NCBI RefSeq assembly: GCF_902686445.1
Contig: NC_062217.1
Span: 171,177,598 to 171,241,597, forward strand
Direction: 5' to 3'
Source of the DNA: Sciurus carolinensis
Taxonomy: Eukaryota; Chordata; Mammalia; Rodentia; Sciuridae
Length of the DNA: 64,000 nucleotides
Shown: positions 55,546 through 64,000 of the stretch, piece by piece
Position numbering within the stretch: position 1 is the first letter of the stretch
Layout of the letters: each line of letters opens with the position of its first letter
Position numbers and translations under genes: made by a program
The notes under the pieces: generated by a model
What the model saw: the letters and a program-made list of their open reading frames with translations, nothing else
The model's database searches: none
Told to the model about the DNA's origin: nothing

Positions 55546-57228
55546 GAAGTGCAGTGGGACCGTGGAGGAGACAGTGCCACGTGTGTGCTCACCCATTTCC
55601 TTGCTGCCCCTTGACATAGTGTGTCTTTCAATCACCGAGGCTGGGTGAGCCCACCAGGCCTGGGAGCTGGGCAAGGTCCACGGGGCCTGGGACATGAGCA
55701 GGTGCAGCCAGGACGGGTGGTAGGAACGGCCGTCCAGGCCTGGCCCTCCGGAACCAGACCACGCCAACGCAGGAGGGAGGCGGTGCTGGGAAGCACCATA
55801 CCCGGAAGCCCTGTCCCGCCCTTCTTACCCGGGTCACCTCCCAGAGTCAGTCAGCCACCATGGCCAAAGGGGACAGGGCAGGAGGAGAGACCGGGCAGCC
55901 CAGAGCCGCCTCTCCGGGCAGTCCTGCCTCACTCCTCAGCAAGCCCAGAGCAGACGGTCACCAGAACCTGGTGAGATCCGGGAAGGAAGGGAGACAGTTG
56001 AGCTGGTTTCTGCAGTGCTTGTGGTGCTTGTAAGAATGAGATACGCAAACGCTCGACGAGCTAAAAAACACACATCATGTCCTTTGGGCGACTCCACACA
56101 TGAACGAAATGCTCTTTGGGTTGGAAATCAGCACAGCACAATATGAAGACGAAGAGTAGAATGCACGGTAATGATACAAAACTCTAATTTTTCTCTCCTG
56201 AGGCCACCTGAAGGAGCAAATTTAAAACACCATGAAGAATCAAGAGGGAGAAAGGATGTGGCTAGAATGAGAAGGGTTTGTATTTGAACACCTGTCGTGA
56301 CAGTGTCCCTGTTTTCCTTTGAACCAGGAGACCCCGTTTTCATTTAGCCACGGGCCCCACTAATTTGATAGGTGAATGCGGATAAGTGGACACCGTGGTG
56401 ACCTCTTTCAAGCAGAGCTTTTGTACTTTGTTCCTGTACACCTAGCTCAGCGGTGGGCCCACATGGGGAGCTTCAAAGCTTCCTTCCTCCCAACCTACAG
56501 AGCGCACTTCAGCACACCCGGCTCTCCTGGGACGCTCTTTGCATGTCCATCGCTGCCTCTCGGGAACTGCAGAGCAAGGCCAGGCAGCTAAGAGGGCCAG
56601 CACCCAGAAACCAGCAGCGTCCAGACTCATCAGCCAAGAGTTGAGCACATTTGCAGCCAAAACAATGATTTTTCTGAACTTTCAGTAAATACAGGACTGA
56701 ATCAGAGGCATCTGGGTCCTGGTGCAGACAAGCCCTCTGGGTGCCTGGCTGGCCCTGGCTACAGGCAGCTGTCCTGGGAGTGGCTTCTTGCCTTAGCTAC
56801 AAAAGGGTGAGCGATCTGCTGTCTCCTCTGAGGAGCCATTTCCCTGATTTGCTTTCAGACCTATTTCCTTCTCTGAGACATTATTTCTAAATCCTGGCTT
56901 TTTCCCAAGGCACTCATTTTTTGGAGCTCCCTCAAAGTCCTTTATGGATGGAGAAGGGATAGAAATCAGACTCACAAAGAGCAAAGGAAATTATTTCACT
57001 GCTTAGAATTTGATTAATGAGAAGAATGGTAAAGCAAGTGACCTCCAATCTGTGACTTCACTTGGACAAGCTAGAGATGACACCTGTCCATCCACCCACT
57101 CATCAGTCTGTCTATTCCTGGAAATGAGTGCCTCTGCAGGGAGCTGAATGAGCATCGAATCAAAGGACAATCTCCATGGCAACGGCATGGACACCAGGCA
57201 CCTGGTTTCACGTTTCCACCTGAGATGA
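55546..57228. other. Unassigned non-coding sequence
   Basis: No exon or nameable repeat is recognised. A 117-codon plus frame at 55621-55974 is GC-rich with no known motif. Confidence 0.4.
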
Positions 57229-57244
57229 ACACCTTGTGCTTTCT

Positions 57245-57635
57245 TTTCTTTCTTTTTTTTTTTTATTGTAAACAAATGGGGTACAACTTGTTTCTCTGTT
57301 TGTACATGAAGTAGAGGCATACCATTTGCGTAATCATACATTTACATAGGGTAATGGTGTTTGATTCATTCTGTTATTTTTCCTTCCCCCCCACCCCTCC
57401 CACCCCTCTTATCCCTCTATACAGTCCCTCCTTCCTCCATTCTTGCCCTCCATTATGTGTCATCATCCACTTATCAGCAAGAGCATTCGTCCTTTGGTTT
57501 TTTGAGATTGGCTTATCTCACTTAGCATGGTATTCTCCAATTTCATCCATTTGCCTGCAAATGCCACAATTTTATTATTCCTTATAGCTGAGTAATATTC
57601 CATTGTGTATATATACCACAGTTTCTTTATCTATT
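57245..57635 (-). mobile_element. Young lineage L1, antisense, strongly 5' truncated
   Basis: A 391-bp insertion holding only the ORF2 end and 3' UTR. The poly(A) tail appears as T-rich DNA at 57245-57264. Blocks 'cctttggttttttgagattggcttatctcacttagcatgg' and 'gcaaatgccacaattttattattccttatagctgagtaatattccattgtgtatatatacc' match the other L1 copies. A perfect 16-bp target duplication (57229-57244 and 57636-57651) shows it is comparatively recent. Confidence 0.97.
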
Positions 57636-57894
57636 ACACCTTGTGCTTTCTATCCCTCATTCACGCCACAGCCCCAAGCATCTACTGCAAGCTGACCTGG
57701 TGCCAGGAGCACACAGTGCACCCTTCCTCAGAGCTCTTGGAGGGCCCAACACAGGCATCCTCAATCCCAAGACCTCCTTTTAGTTCCTTTTCTCTGCAGA
57801 TACAAAAATTTAGAAAACAGTTGATAAGCAGACAGCACAGATGGTCCCTAAGGGTCCCAGCTTTGGTGCATGTACCCATCCCTTAAATGTGCAC

Positions 57895-58445
57895 AGAACC
57901 TGTGAATATGATGGGCTATCACTTCCACCAGTAAGTTATGTGACATGGCAGCAGAGTTTTGATATAATTAAGGTTGCTAATCAGTTGACATTGAATCATT
58001 CAAAAGGAAATTATATCAGTGGGTCTGACCTAATCAGGTGAGCCTTTTAAAGAGGGAAGAGGGATTCAAAGCAGCAGAAAATCTCCTGATGACCTTACCA
58101 GGCAAAAGAACATGCCATCTATGACCTGTGGCTGGAGTCCCATGTCAGGGACCTGAGGGTAGCCTCTAGCAAGAATGGTCTTTGGATAATAGCAAAAAAT
58201 AAGAAACTGAATTCTTCCAGTAACCAGCAATCTTGGAAGAGGACACCGAGGCTCATGTGAGAGCTAAGTCTTGGCCAGCACCTTGCTTCAGCCTAGAGAG
58301 ACCTTCTCTAAGCAGAGGCGCCATCAGACCCACACCAGGACTTCTGACCTACAAAGCTGCAAAATCATAAACGGATGCAGTTTTTCTCTGCTAAGCATGT
58401 GATCCTCTGTGATGCAGCAAAAGAAAATAGACATCGCAATTGCCA
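57895..58445 (+). mobile_element. MaLR LTR (MLT1-type), nearly complete
   Basis: Plus-strand LTR features: 'gatataattaaggttgctaatcagttgacattgaatc', 'tatcagtgggtctgacctaatcaggtgagccttttaaagaggg', 'gcctctagcaagaatgg', 'gaaactgaattcttccagtaacc', 'cttgcttcagcctagagagacc', 'ggacttctgacctacaaagctgcaaaatcataaa' and the end 'tgatgcagcaaaagaaaatagac'. These fit the MLT1 order 'aattaaggttgctaatcagttgacc', 'gatggaa', 'ccttgattttagcccagtgagacc', 'acttctgacctccagaactgtaagataataaa' and 'ttacagcagcaataggaaacta'. No internal retroviral region adjoins it. Confidence 0.82.
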
Positions 58446-58689
58446 GGGAATCGGCCCGTCAGATCTGAAGCCATCTGTGGTCCTACACCATGCTGACACC
58501 AACTTAGACAAGTAAAGAAACCGCCTCAGCTGCACAGTGCAGGGAGACCACAGGCAATAAGCACCCCCGGCTGGGGCACCTGGCTGACAGCCCTGGGCAC
58601 CGTCATCTGAGGAATGCACATGGCTGACAAGCAAAGCTTTTATGTACATTCCACTCATTTTGTAAAAATGAGCGTAAGCCATTGTCTCT
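58446..58689. other. Unassigned non-coding sequence
   Basis: No nameable repeat or exon recognised. Confidence 0.4.
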
Positions 58690-59680
58690 TTCTTCTCTTC
58701 ACCCCTTCCACTTCAAGACACTAATCACGCATGAATGGAACCACTCAGTCCCGGCCCTGTATACGTCACCCCTGCTCTGTTCTCTGTCTCCCAGTTCTAC
58801 ACGTTCTCATCTGCTGTCACTCCTATTCAGTAAGAAAAAAAATCCCATTTCAAGTGATATCCTTTTTTCTCTCCTATAGATGTTCTATTTGGTTATCTCT
58901 CTATATATCATCTATTTCTCTCTCCATTATGGTGAAATCTCCCTTTAAATCCTGAAATGTAAAGGAAAAGTAGTATATTTGCAATGTCTATAATAACTTT
59001 TAAAAAGTTCTTGCCTTATAATTTCATCATAATTAACGAATCTTCTATTTACAATCACTTTCTGGATTCCTTGAGTCCTATTTTCTAGACTCTTTGAATG
59101 TCTATTAATTTTTCACTGGATGCCAGACATTGTAAAATTTCATACTATTGGTTGCTGGGCGTGGGCATGGTCTTATACAGAGCACTGAACTTTGGCTAAC
59201 CAGTCCCAGTCCTGAGGAATGGTCTGTTTCTTTCAACAACTGATTTTTAAATAGCTATGGGATGAGCCTAGGGCGGCTTTTCCTCTCCTCCCAGCAGGAC
59301 CTTCTAGAGACTCTCCTAACTTGCCCCTGAATTCAGTGTGGTCCAAATGTCGGGCAGCATAGATGCTCACTGCGGAGAAGGTGCTGGGAGGTTCAGGCGC
59401 AGTGCCCAGCAGCCACTCCCTGGTCTCTGTCTCCTCTTGCAGAGCTTCATCCACGACACACAGACTCCATTTTAGCTGGACTGGGGAACCTGGGGCAAAC
59501 TTGCGACGCCTGGCATCCTCCTCTCAGGAACTTGGACTCTGGTGGCAATCCCCTCTGCTCAGTTCGGGGACCCCTGGGTTCTACGAGGCTCTGCTGTCCT
59601 GCCCCACCACCGCGAAGGTGCCATTCTTTCCGCCTGCCCTCACCCTGCTGGACCTTGCCCAGTTTTCTTTCCCTTTCCCA
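58690..59680 (-). mobile_element. Probable antisense L1M 5' or inter-ORF region
   Basis: 'ctattaatttttcactggatgccagacattgtaaaatttcatactattggttgctggg' closely parallels a remembered antisense L1M stretch ('tttcactggatgccagacattgtaaatttcacattgttgggtgctgg'). The following 'gggatgagcctagggcggcttttcctctcctcccagcaggacc' fits its continuation. The right boundary is unclear. Confidence 0.5.
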
Positions 59681-60139
59681 GGCCTCTGTGGAGGAGGAGC
59701 CCGCGTCCTTCCCTGCGCAGCTTGCGGCCCTCTCCGCAGCTGTGACACACGGGCTGCACCCCAGAGGGCGAGCAGGCTGGGCGCTGAGCCTGGCCCAGAG
59801 TCAGCTTCCAGAGACGCTTAACAGGTGTTTCCCCTTCAGTTCCGCCTCTCTTCAGGGGAGGAACAGAACCCCGAGCCGCAAACCCGGAGTGGCAGACCCC
59901 TTGCTCGGTGGACAGTGCGCGAGGGCCAGCGTTGTCACCTCCTGACCCTGGCCTGCCCGCCCCTGGTCCGCGGCAGGCTTGCTGCGTCCCCCTGCTCCTG
60001 CCCTCTGCCCTCCTGTCACTGCCAGCCTGCCGGACCGCTCAGGCCTCACAGAATTTTCTCCCTGGAGAGACAGGGCTGGCCTGTCACAGCTACGGGAGGA
60101 TCAGTGGGCATTCGGAAGCAGCCGGCACCAGCCGCCTTT

Positions 60140-60260
60140 GTCCCCTCTGGCTCCACGCCCCTTGCACGCGTGGCCCCGCCCCTCGCACGTGTGGCCCCGC
60201 CCCTCCGCCCCGCTATGAGGCCGGTGCCCCCGCCCCCCGGGCTCCTTCACAGGTCGGTGC
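60140..60260. other. CpG-rich GC-box cluster with a 21-bp tandem pair
   Basis: Two copies of a 21-bp unit (gcacgcgtggccccgcccct and gcacgtgtggccccgcccct at 60164 and 60185) each carry CCCCGCCCC, an Sp1/KLF-type GC box, at 60174-60182 and 60195-60203. A third GC-rich box follows at about 60206-60213. About 13 CpGs fall in about 120 bp. This is promoter-like composition, but no transcript start, TATA box or exon can be demonstrated. Confidence 0.45.
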
Positions 60261-60400
60261 TCCTGCCAGGCCGTTCACACCGGCTTCTCTCTCACCTGCT
60301 TCCCACCCGGGCTCACAGACTGCAAAACGTTGGTCCGGAGCATCAGATACGGGATTCAGACCTGCATAAAATCAGGTTTTCACACCGAAAACAGACTTCT

Positions 60401-60495
60401 AGGGTGCGGTCATAGCTCGTGGTTAAGTGCTTGCCCGGCATGTGCGAGACCTCGGGTTCCATCCCCACCACGAATCAACACAGCAAAAACCAGCT
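60401..60495 (+). mobile_element. ID SINE, diverged
   Basis: 'agggtgcggtcatagctcgtggttaagtgcttgcccggcatgtgcgagacctcgggttccatccccaccacgaatcaacacagcaaaaacc' follows squirrel-type ID 'ggttgtggctcagtggtagagcgcttgcctagcatgtgcgaggccctgggttcgatcctcagcaccaca' plus an A-rich tail. Both Pol III boxes are recognisable; the B box reads 'gggttccatcc'. Confidence 0.85.
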
Positions 60496-61094
60496 TCAGG
60501 ACCCTGGGCCTCCCAGAGCCCATGGGCCTGCACTTTTCAAAAATTCTCCTCAGTGTTCTAGAGCATACTGAGGCGTGAGGGTCATGCGACCTCTCTAGGT
60601 GGCAATGCCCCTGGAAGTCCCCTGGCAGGAGAGCCGAGAGAGGGCCATCTTGATCAGAATCGCCTGCTAATGCCCTGACACGTGCCCCAGCTTCATCCGG
60701 CAGGAGCAGAGAGGCGTGACGCGTCTTCCCAAGAATCTCCTGTCAGTGGCTGAATCGGCAGCTGACACAGGGAGGGCTCTCAGCGGACACTGCCTTGAAC
60801 TCAGGGCCCACTTGTAACTGACCTCTGGATTTCTTAACACACAGGGATGACCCCAGGTCAAGGTGCTCACAGGCCCCCATCACCTGCCTCTTGCACGTAG
60901 GGAAGGAGGCCAGGAGCTGTTGAAGGTTGCTCACGCAGCACCCACAAAACACAGATCACTATTTGCCCAGGCCCAGGGGCCATGTCTTCATGCCGCAGCT
61001 CCATGGCTGGGTTGGAGCTGGCAGGAAAAGGTGTACTGGAACTCAGGGCAGTAATGACTCACTGTGGGGTGCTGCCTTCACGCCGGCTTATTCC
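60496..61094. other. Unassigned non-coding sequence
   Basis: No nameable repeat or exon. Confidence 0.4.
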
Positions 61095-61250
61095 TTTAGA
61101 CAGATGATCTCCGTAATCCTGAACAAACCCGTAAGGTAGAGACCACCATCGTTCTCATGAACATAAATGAAACCAAGCTCAGACAGGACAAGGAAATGGC
61201 TAAGCCCCTCAGTCAGCAGGAGCCCAGAGGACTTCGTCCAGTGCTCACTC
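61095..61250 (-). mobile_element. MIR SINE
   Basis: 'gatgatctccgtaatcctgaacaaacccgtaaggtagagaccaccatcgttctcatgaacataaatgaaaccaagctcagacaggacaaggaaatggctaagcccc' follows antisense MIR 'ttatctcatttaatcctcacaacaaccctatgaggtaggtactattattatccccattttacagatgaggaaactgaggcacagagaggttaag'. Confidence 0.72.
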
Positions 61251-62547
61251 CCTAACCACACCCACACGCTCCACCCGTCTTCCCTCCCTGATCTTCCTGA
61301 AGGGTGGACATGGCCTGCCCACCAACGCCCAATCCCCCATGCAAATTGACCAATATGATGTCAGATGGACCAAATGCCCTCCATCGACAACAGAGCGGCA
61401 CGGTGAGATGAGAGACTTCAGATTCACCATCGTGCCTCCTGATTCCAGACCTGATCCTTCCCACCTTTCAGGACATCAACCTCTGACAGTCGGCAGCCAA
61501 GAGATGGCTGGTAGCACAGGGACCCACAGATACTCATGTCACCCCCCCCCCCTTCAGCTCTAGAACTTCCCCTTCCTGCCTTTCAGTAGAGGCCACCAGA
61601 AATTGCCTTTCCAGGCTACCAGCCATTACCAGTGGAGGCTGAGTTGTGGAGGCTTCTAGAAGGAGCACTAAGCACACTTCCAGACAGCAGGCAAGGCACA
61701 GGAAATGGCAGAGATTGTGGAAATATTCATTGTTAAGACAGGTTTCTCCAAGTCCTCAGCACAGGCCAGTTACCACCAAACGCCAGCAACATCACTTGAA
61801 GACCAGGACTTCAGGAAGAAAGCGAGGGGGGCCTTTGATCTGGCTGAAGCTTTCGGCTCGGTTGGGAAATACATAAAATCGTGTTGTGCCTTTTGATAAC
61901 TGCCAGGGGAAAGGCGATGTTTGTTTTTCTTCCTCTTGGGTCTCAGTGACTTCTTTATTCCCTGAATCAAGTTATCTTGAAGCCCAAACACTTAAAACTT
62001 GAGCACTCTCATTTCACAAAACCTAAACCTGCTCCCAACCACTCACAGACGATTATCAAAGCCAGCGCGGAGTGTCCCAGCCTTGGTGGGATGTCAGAGC
62101 CACCGGGCAGACATCTACCTTCAAGATGGAGTAGCCAGGCAGGAGCTGTGCCGCAGGGTTCCTGGACACTGGTCAACAAGCTCCACAGGACTGTGACCCC
62201 TGAGATGGGAAACGAGAGGGGGAGGCCGGCCAGGGTCCCTGGAGGCAGATTCCACGCTCTGGGAGGGGAAAGGCCCAGACCTGGGGTCCCACTGAGCAGG
62301 GGTGGTAGAGACAGGCAGGATTCAGGTAGCCAGAATCTATGGAAAGCAGGGAACTGCGAGGAGAGAGCACCAGCCGCCTGCGGCGACCCCTGAGTCTCTG
62401 GATAAACGCCGGCCTGCACCTGCTTCAGAGACAACTCCCTACAGTTAGAAAGAAAGAAAAAACAAAAGCTGCCAGAAAGTGGTAGGTCAGACGATGGCAG
62501 GACCTCGCCCAGGGCTGGAAAGAGTTCACGCCCACCAGCCGAGAGCA
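61251..62547. other. Unassigned non-coding sequence
   Basis: A C11 run lies near 61542-61552. A 63-codon plus frame at 61705-61896 has ordinary amino-acid composition but no motif I recognise, and nothing adjacent looks like its exons. A 138-codon plus frame at 61977-62393 is likewise unrecognised. Confidence 0.4.
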
Positions 62548-62791
62548 GGTCGATTCCTCAGAAGGGTTGCGTCTTGACAGCAGAGCTGACCTAGGAGCCT
62601 CACGCCACGGATGTTGCAGGCTGGATAATCCTCTGCTGGAGGGAGGGAGCTGCCCTGGGCATTGGCTGGATGTCTCTACCGCTGGAGCCAGGGGCATCTT
62701 CCCCTGAGGGGTCACAACACAAACTGTCTCCAGACAGCAGCAAACATCCCCAGGGTGGGGGCAAAAATCATCCAGGTCGAGAACCACTGCT
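62548..62791 (-). mobile_element. hAT-type MER element (non-autonomous), copy 3
   Basis: The right end 'ccaggtcgagaaccactg' is the antisense terminus. The body has 'gtcacaacacaaactgtctccagacagcagcaaacatccccagggtgggggcaaaaatcat', 'ctggagccaggggcat' and 'gatgttgcaggctggataatcctctgctgg', in the same order as the copies at 3.6 and 27.8 kb. Confidence 0.78.
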
Positions 62792-64000
62792 GAGGAAGGC
62801 CTGCTCGGGACCTGCGCCCACGGATCTCCAAAGCAAGCCTCAGCAGGACCAGGCTGTGTGCAAAGAGCTTAACCTCACGCCAGCACACAGTTCAATACCA
62901 TTCACAGGAATACAACGAAATCGAGCACAAGACAAAGCAAAATTCTCAGTGCATTAATTTAGAAATTGCCTTGTATGCGAAAAAGAAAACATGACCCATA
63001 TCAGGAGGAAAACCAATCATTAGAAACAGGTATTGTAATAACAGAGATCACGGAATGAGCAGAGGTGGACCTTCAAACCACTATCATGAATCTGCTCCAC
63101 ATGCTCGCGATCATGGAGGAAGCGGGAACCCGTGAGGAGGGAGGTAGAGTGGGGAAGTGGTCAGTGGTCACTGGTCAACATTTGTGTTGGTCATTTTTTG
63201 CCAATGCTTAACACTGCCCTGGGCCCACTGTCACAGTGGCTTTAGCCAGTGCATGGGTATGCGCAGTGCTTTTAGGTCACCGTGACCCTGATACCCAGCC
63301 AGAATTGAGCACTACTGGCCGAATCCTCCCTACATACCAACCCCAAACCCCCACAAAAGATGAGTAGGAAGGAGAGATGCCGATATATCAGAGGTTTTGA
63401 AAAACACAGAGCAGCATGTTCAAATCCTGATTTCCAAATACAAAAGCTTTGCCTGGTTCATCTCAAGATCAAGTGTGTATAAGCTGTCACCTGTCAGAAG
63501 GCAGACAGACGGGCCAGCCCTGGCTTGCAGCCCCAGCTTATACCTGATGTCACAGAGGTGACAATCTGCCATCAGTTCAGAGCCGCTCGCCCACACTCAC
63601 ATTCTGGGGACACAGCATGTCATGAACTCTACCTGGCTTCCCTCCTGAAACTGGTGGAAACCCCTGAGCTCTGCTTTACAGGAGCTTCGGAACACCTCCA
63701 CCTAGCCGTATAGACTGCAGACGGGGCACAGGTGCCGGTCTACTCCAGGGCCCGGTTACGGCTTTGCTGATGTCTGAAATTTTTCAAATTCATATGCAGA
63801 GGGAGAACTGCATATGAACATACCAGTTTCCTGTTGGTTTGGGGCATTTTGGAGTCACAGAGATCTAGGTTTGCACATATGAGCACAAGGCTCTCCAGCA
63901 TCTGCCCTGCTTCCACCCTAGCTGCCTCCTAGCCAGCAGCTTTCCTCCCGCCTCCTACTGAAGGCAGGGGAAGGAAGCGGGCGAGTGTGCGGGAGCATCC
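62792..64000. other. Unassigned non-coding sequence to the window end
   Basis: No exon or nameable repeat is recognised. 'acgaaatcgagcacaagacaaagcaaaattctcag' and neighbouring AT-rich DNA near 62900-63080 are unique in the window. Confidence 0.4.

Noticed and set aside
59825..60415. 196-codon plus-strand frame across the CpG-rich segment
   Set aside because: Three mutually overlapping frames of similar length exist here, none with a known motif. The 21-bp tandem repeat explains the ARVAPPLARVAPP pattern.
60401..60495. tRNA gene-like A and B boxes
   Set aside because: The cloverleaf is not preserved and the sequence is an ID SINE. No true tRNA gene was found in the window. The ID elements at 34483, 47560 and 49915 were treated the same way.
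61705..61896. 63-codon frame with ordinary amino-acid composition
   Set aside because: No motif, no splice context I can defend and no neighbouring exon; too short to call.
1..64000. CRISPR arrays, operons, integrons or phage-like modules
   Set aside because: No regularly spaced direct repeats with unique spacers, no dense collinear coding frames and no ribosome-binding-site pattern. The repeat content is mammalian throughout.

Overview
The window looks like non-coding nuclear DNA from a mammal, most probably a squirrel-like rodent (Sciuromorpha). The sequence carries layered interspersed repeats: old L2, MIR, L1M, MaLR LTR and hAT copies, plus a few younger L1 and tRNA-derived ID SINEs. The ID and B1-like parts form the dimeric SINE arrangement that I associate with squirrels and their relatives. 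That assignment rests on remembered repeat families, not on a database search. I recognise no intact protein-coding gene, no tRNA or rRNA gene, no CRISPR array and no prokaryotic gene organisation. All long open frames have low-complexity or GC-rich composition, or run through repeats, so I treat them as chance.

Layout. 0-9 kb: GC-rich unique DNA with old L1, MIR, MER-type, MaLR and L2 fragments. 9-19 kb: an L1 ORF2 tail (about 9.95-10.78 kb), pyrimidine and TG-rich simple DNA, a MaLR LTR, a decayed hAT transposase copy split by an L1 tail (15.1-16.1 kb), a ~110 bp segment present twice (14.08 and 16.64 kb), and an antisense L1M tail (17.6-18.3 kb). 19-34 kb: more AT-rich, with MaLR, MIR, L2 and two antisense L1M pieces, and several repeat-free AT-rich blocks that resemble conserved non-coding elements. 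34-48 kb: GC-rich, with few transposons recognised, one squirrel-type L1 piece (37.7 kb), a MaLR LTR (42.5 kb), an (AG)n array (44.7 kb), an L2 (47 kb) and a nested SINE cluster (47.5-47.8 kb). 48-64 kb: an 1.1 kb antisense L1 interrupted by an ID element, a G-rich purine array (50.6 kb), a run of MIR fragments (51-54.5 kb), L1 and L2 tails, a short L1 with a perfect 16-bp target duplication (57.2-57.65 kb), an MLT1-type LTR (57.9-58.4 kb) and a CpG-rich GC-box cluster (60.16-60.26 kb).

I cannot say whether the window is intergenic or lies inside a large intron. No undescribed system was found. The most informative observations are the transposon-into-transposon insertions with intact target duplications, the hAT transposase relic, the duplicated 110-bp segment, and AT-rich blocks with homeodomain-type core motifs that merit a conservation check. 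Family names are from memory and boundaries of old repeats are accurate only to tens of bases.
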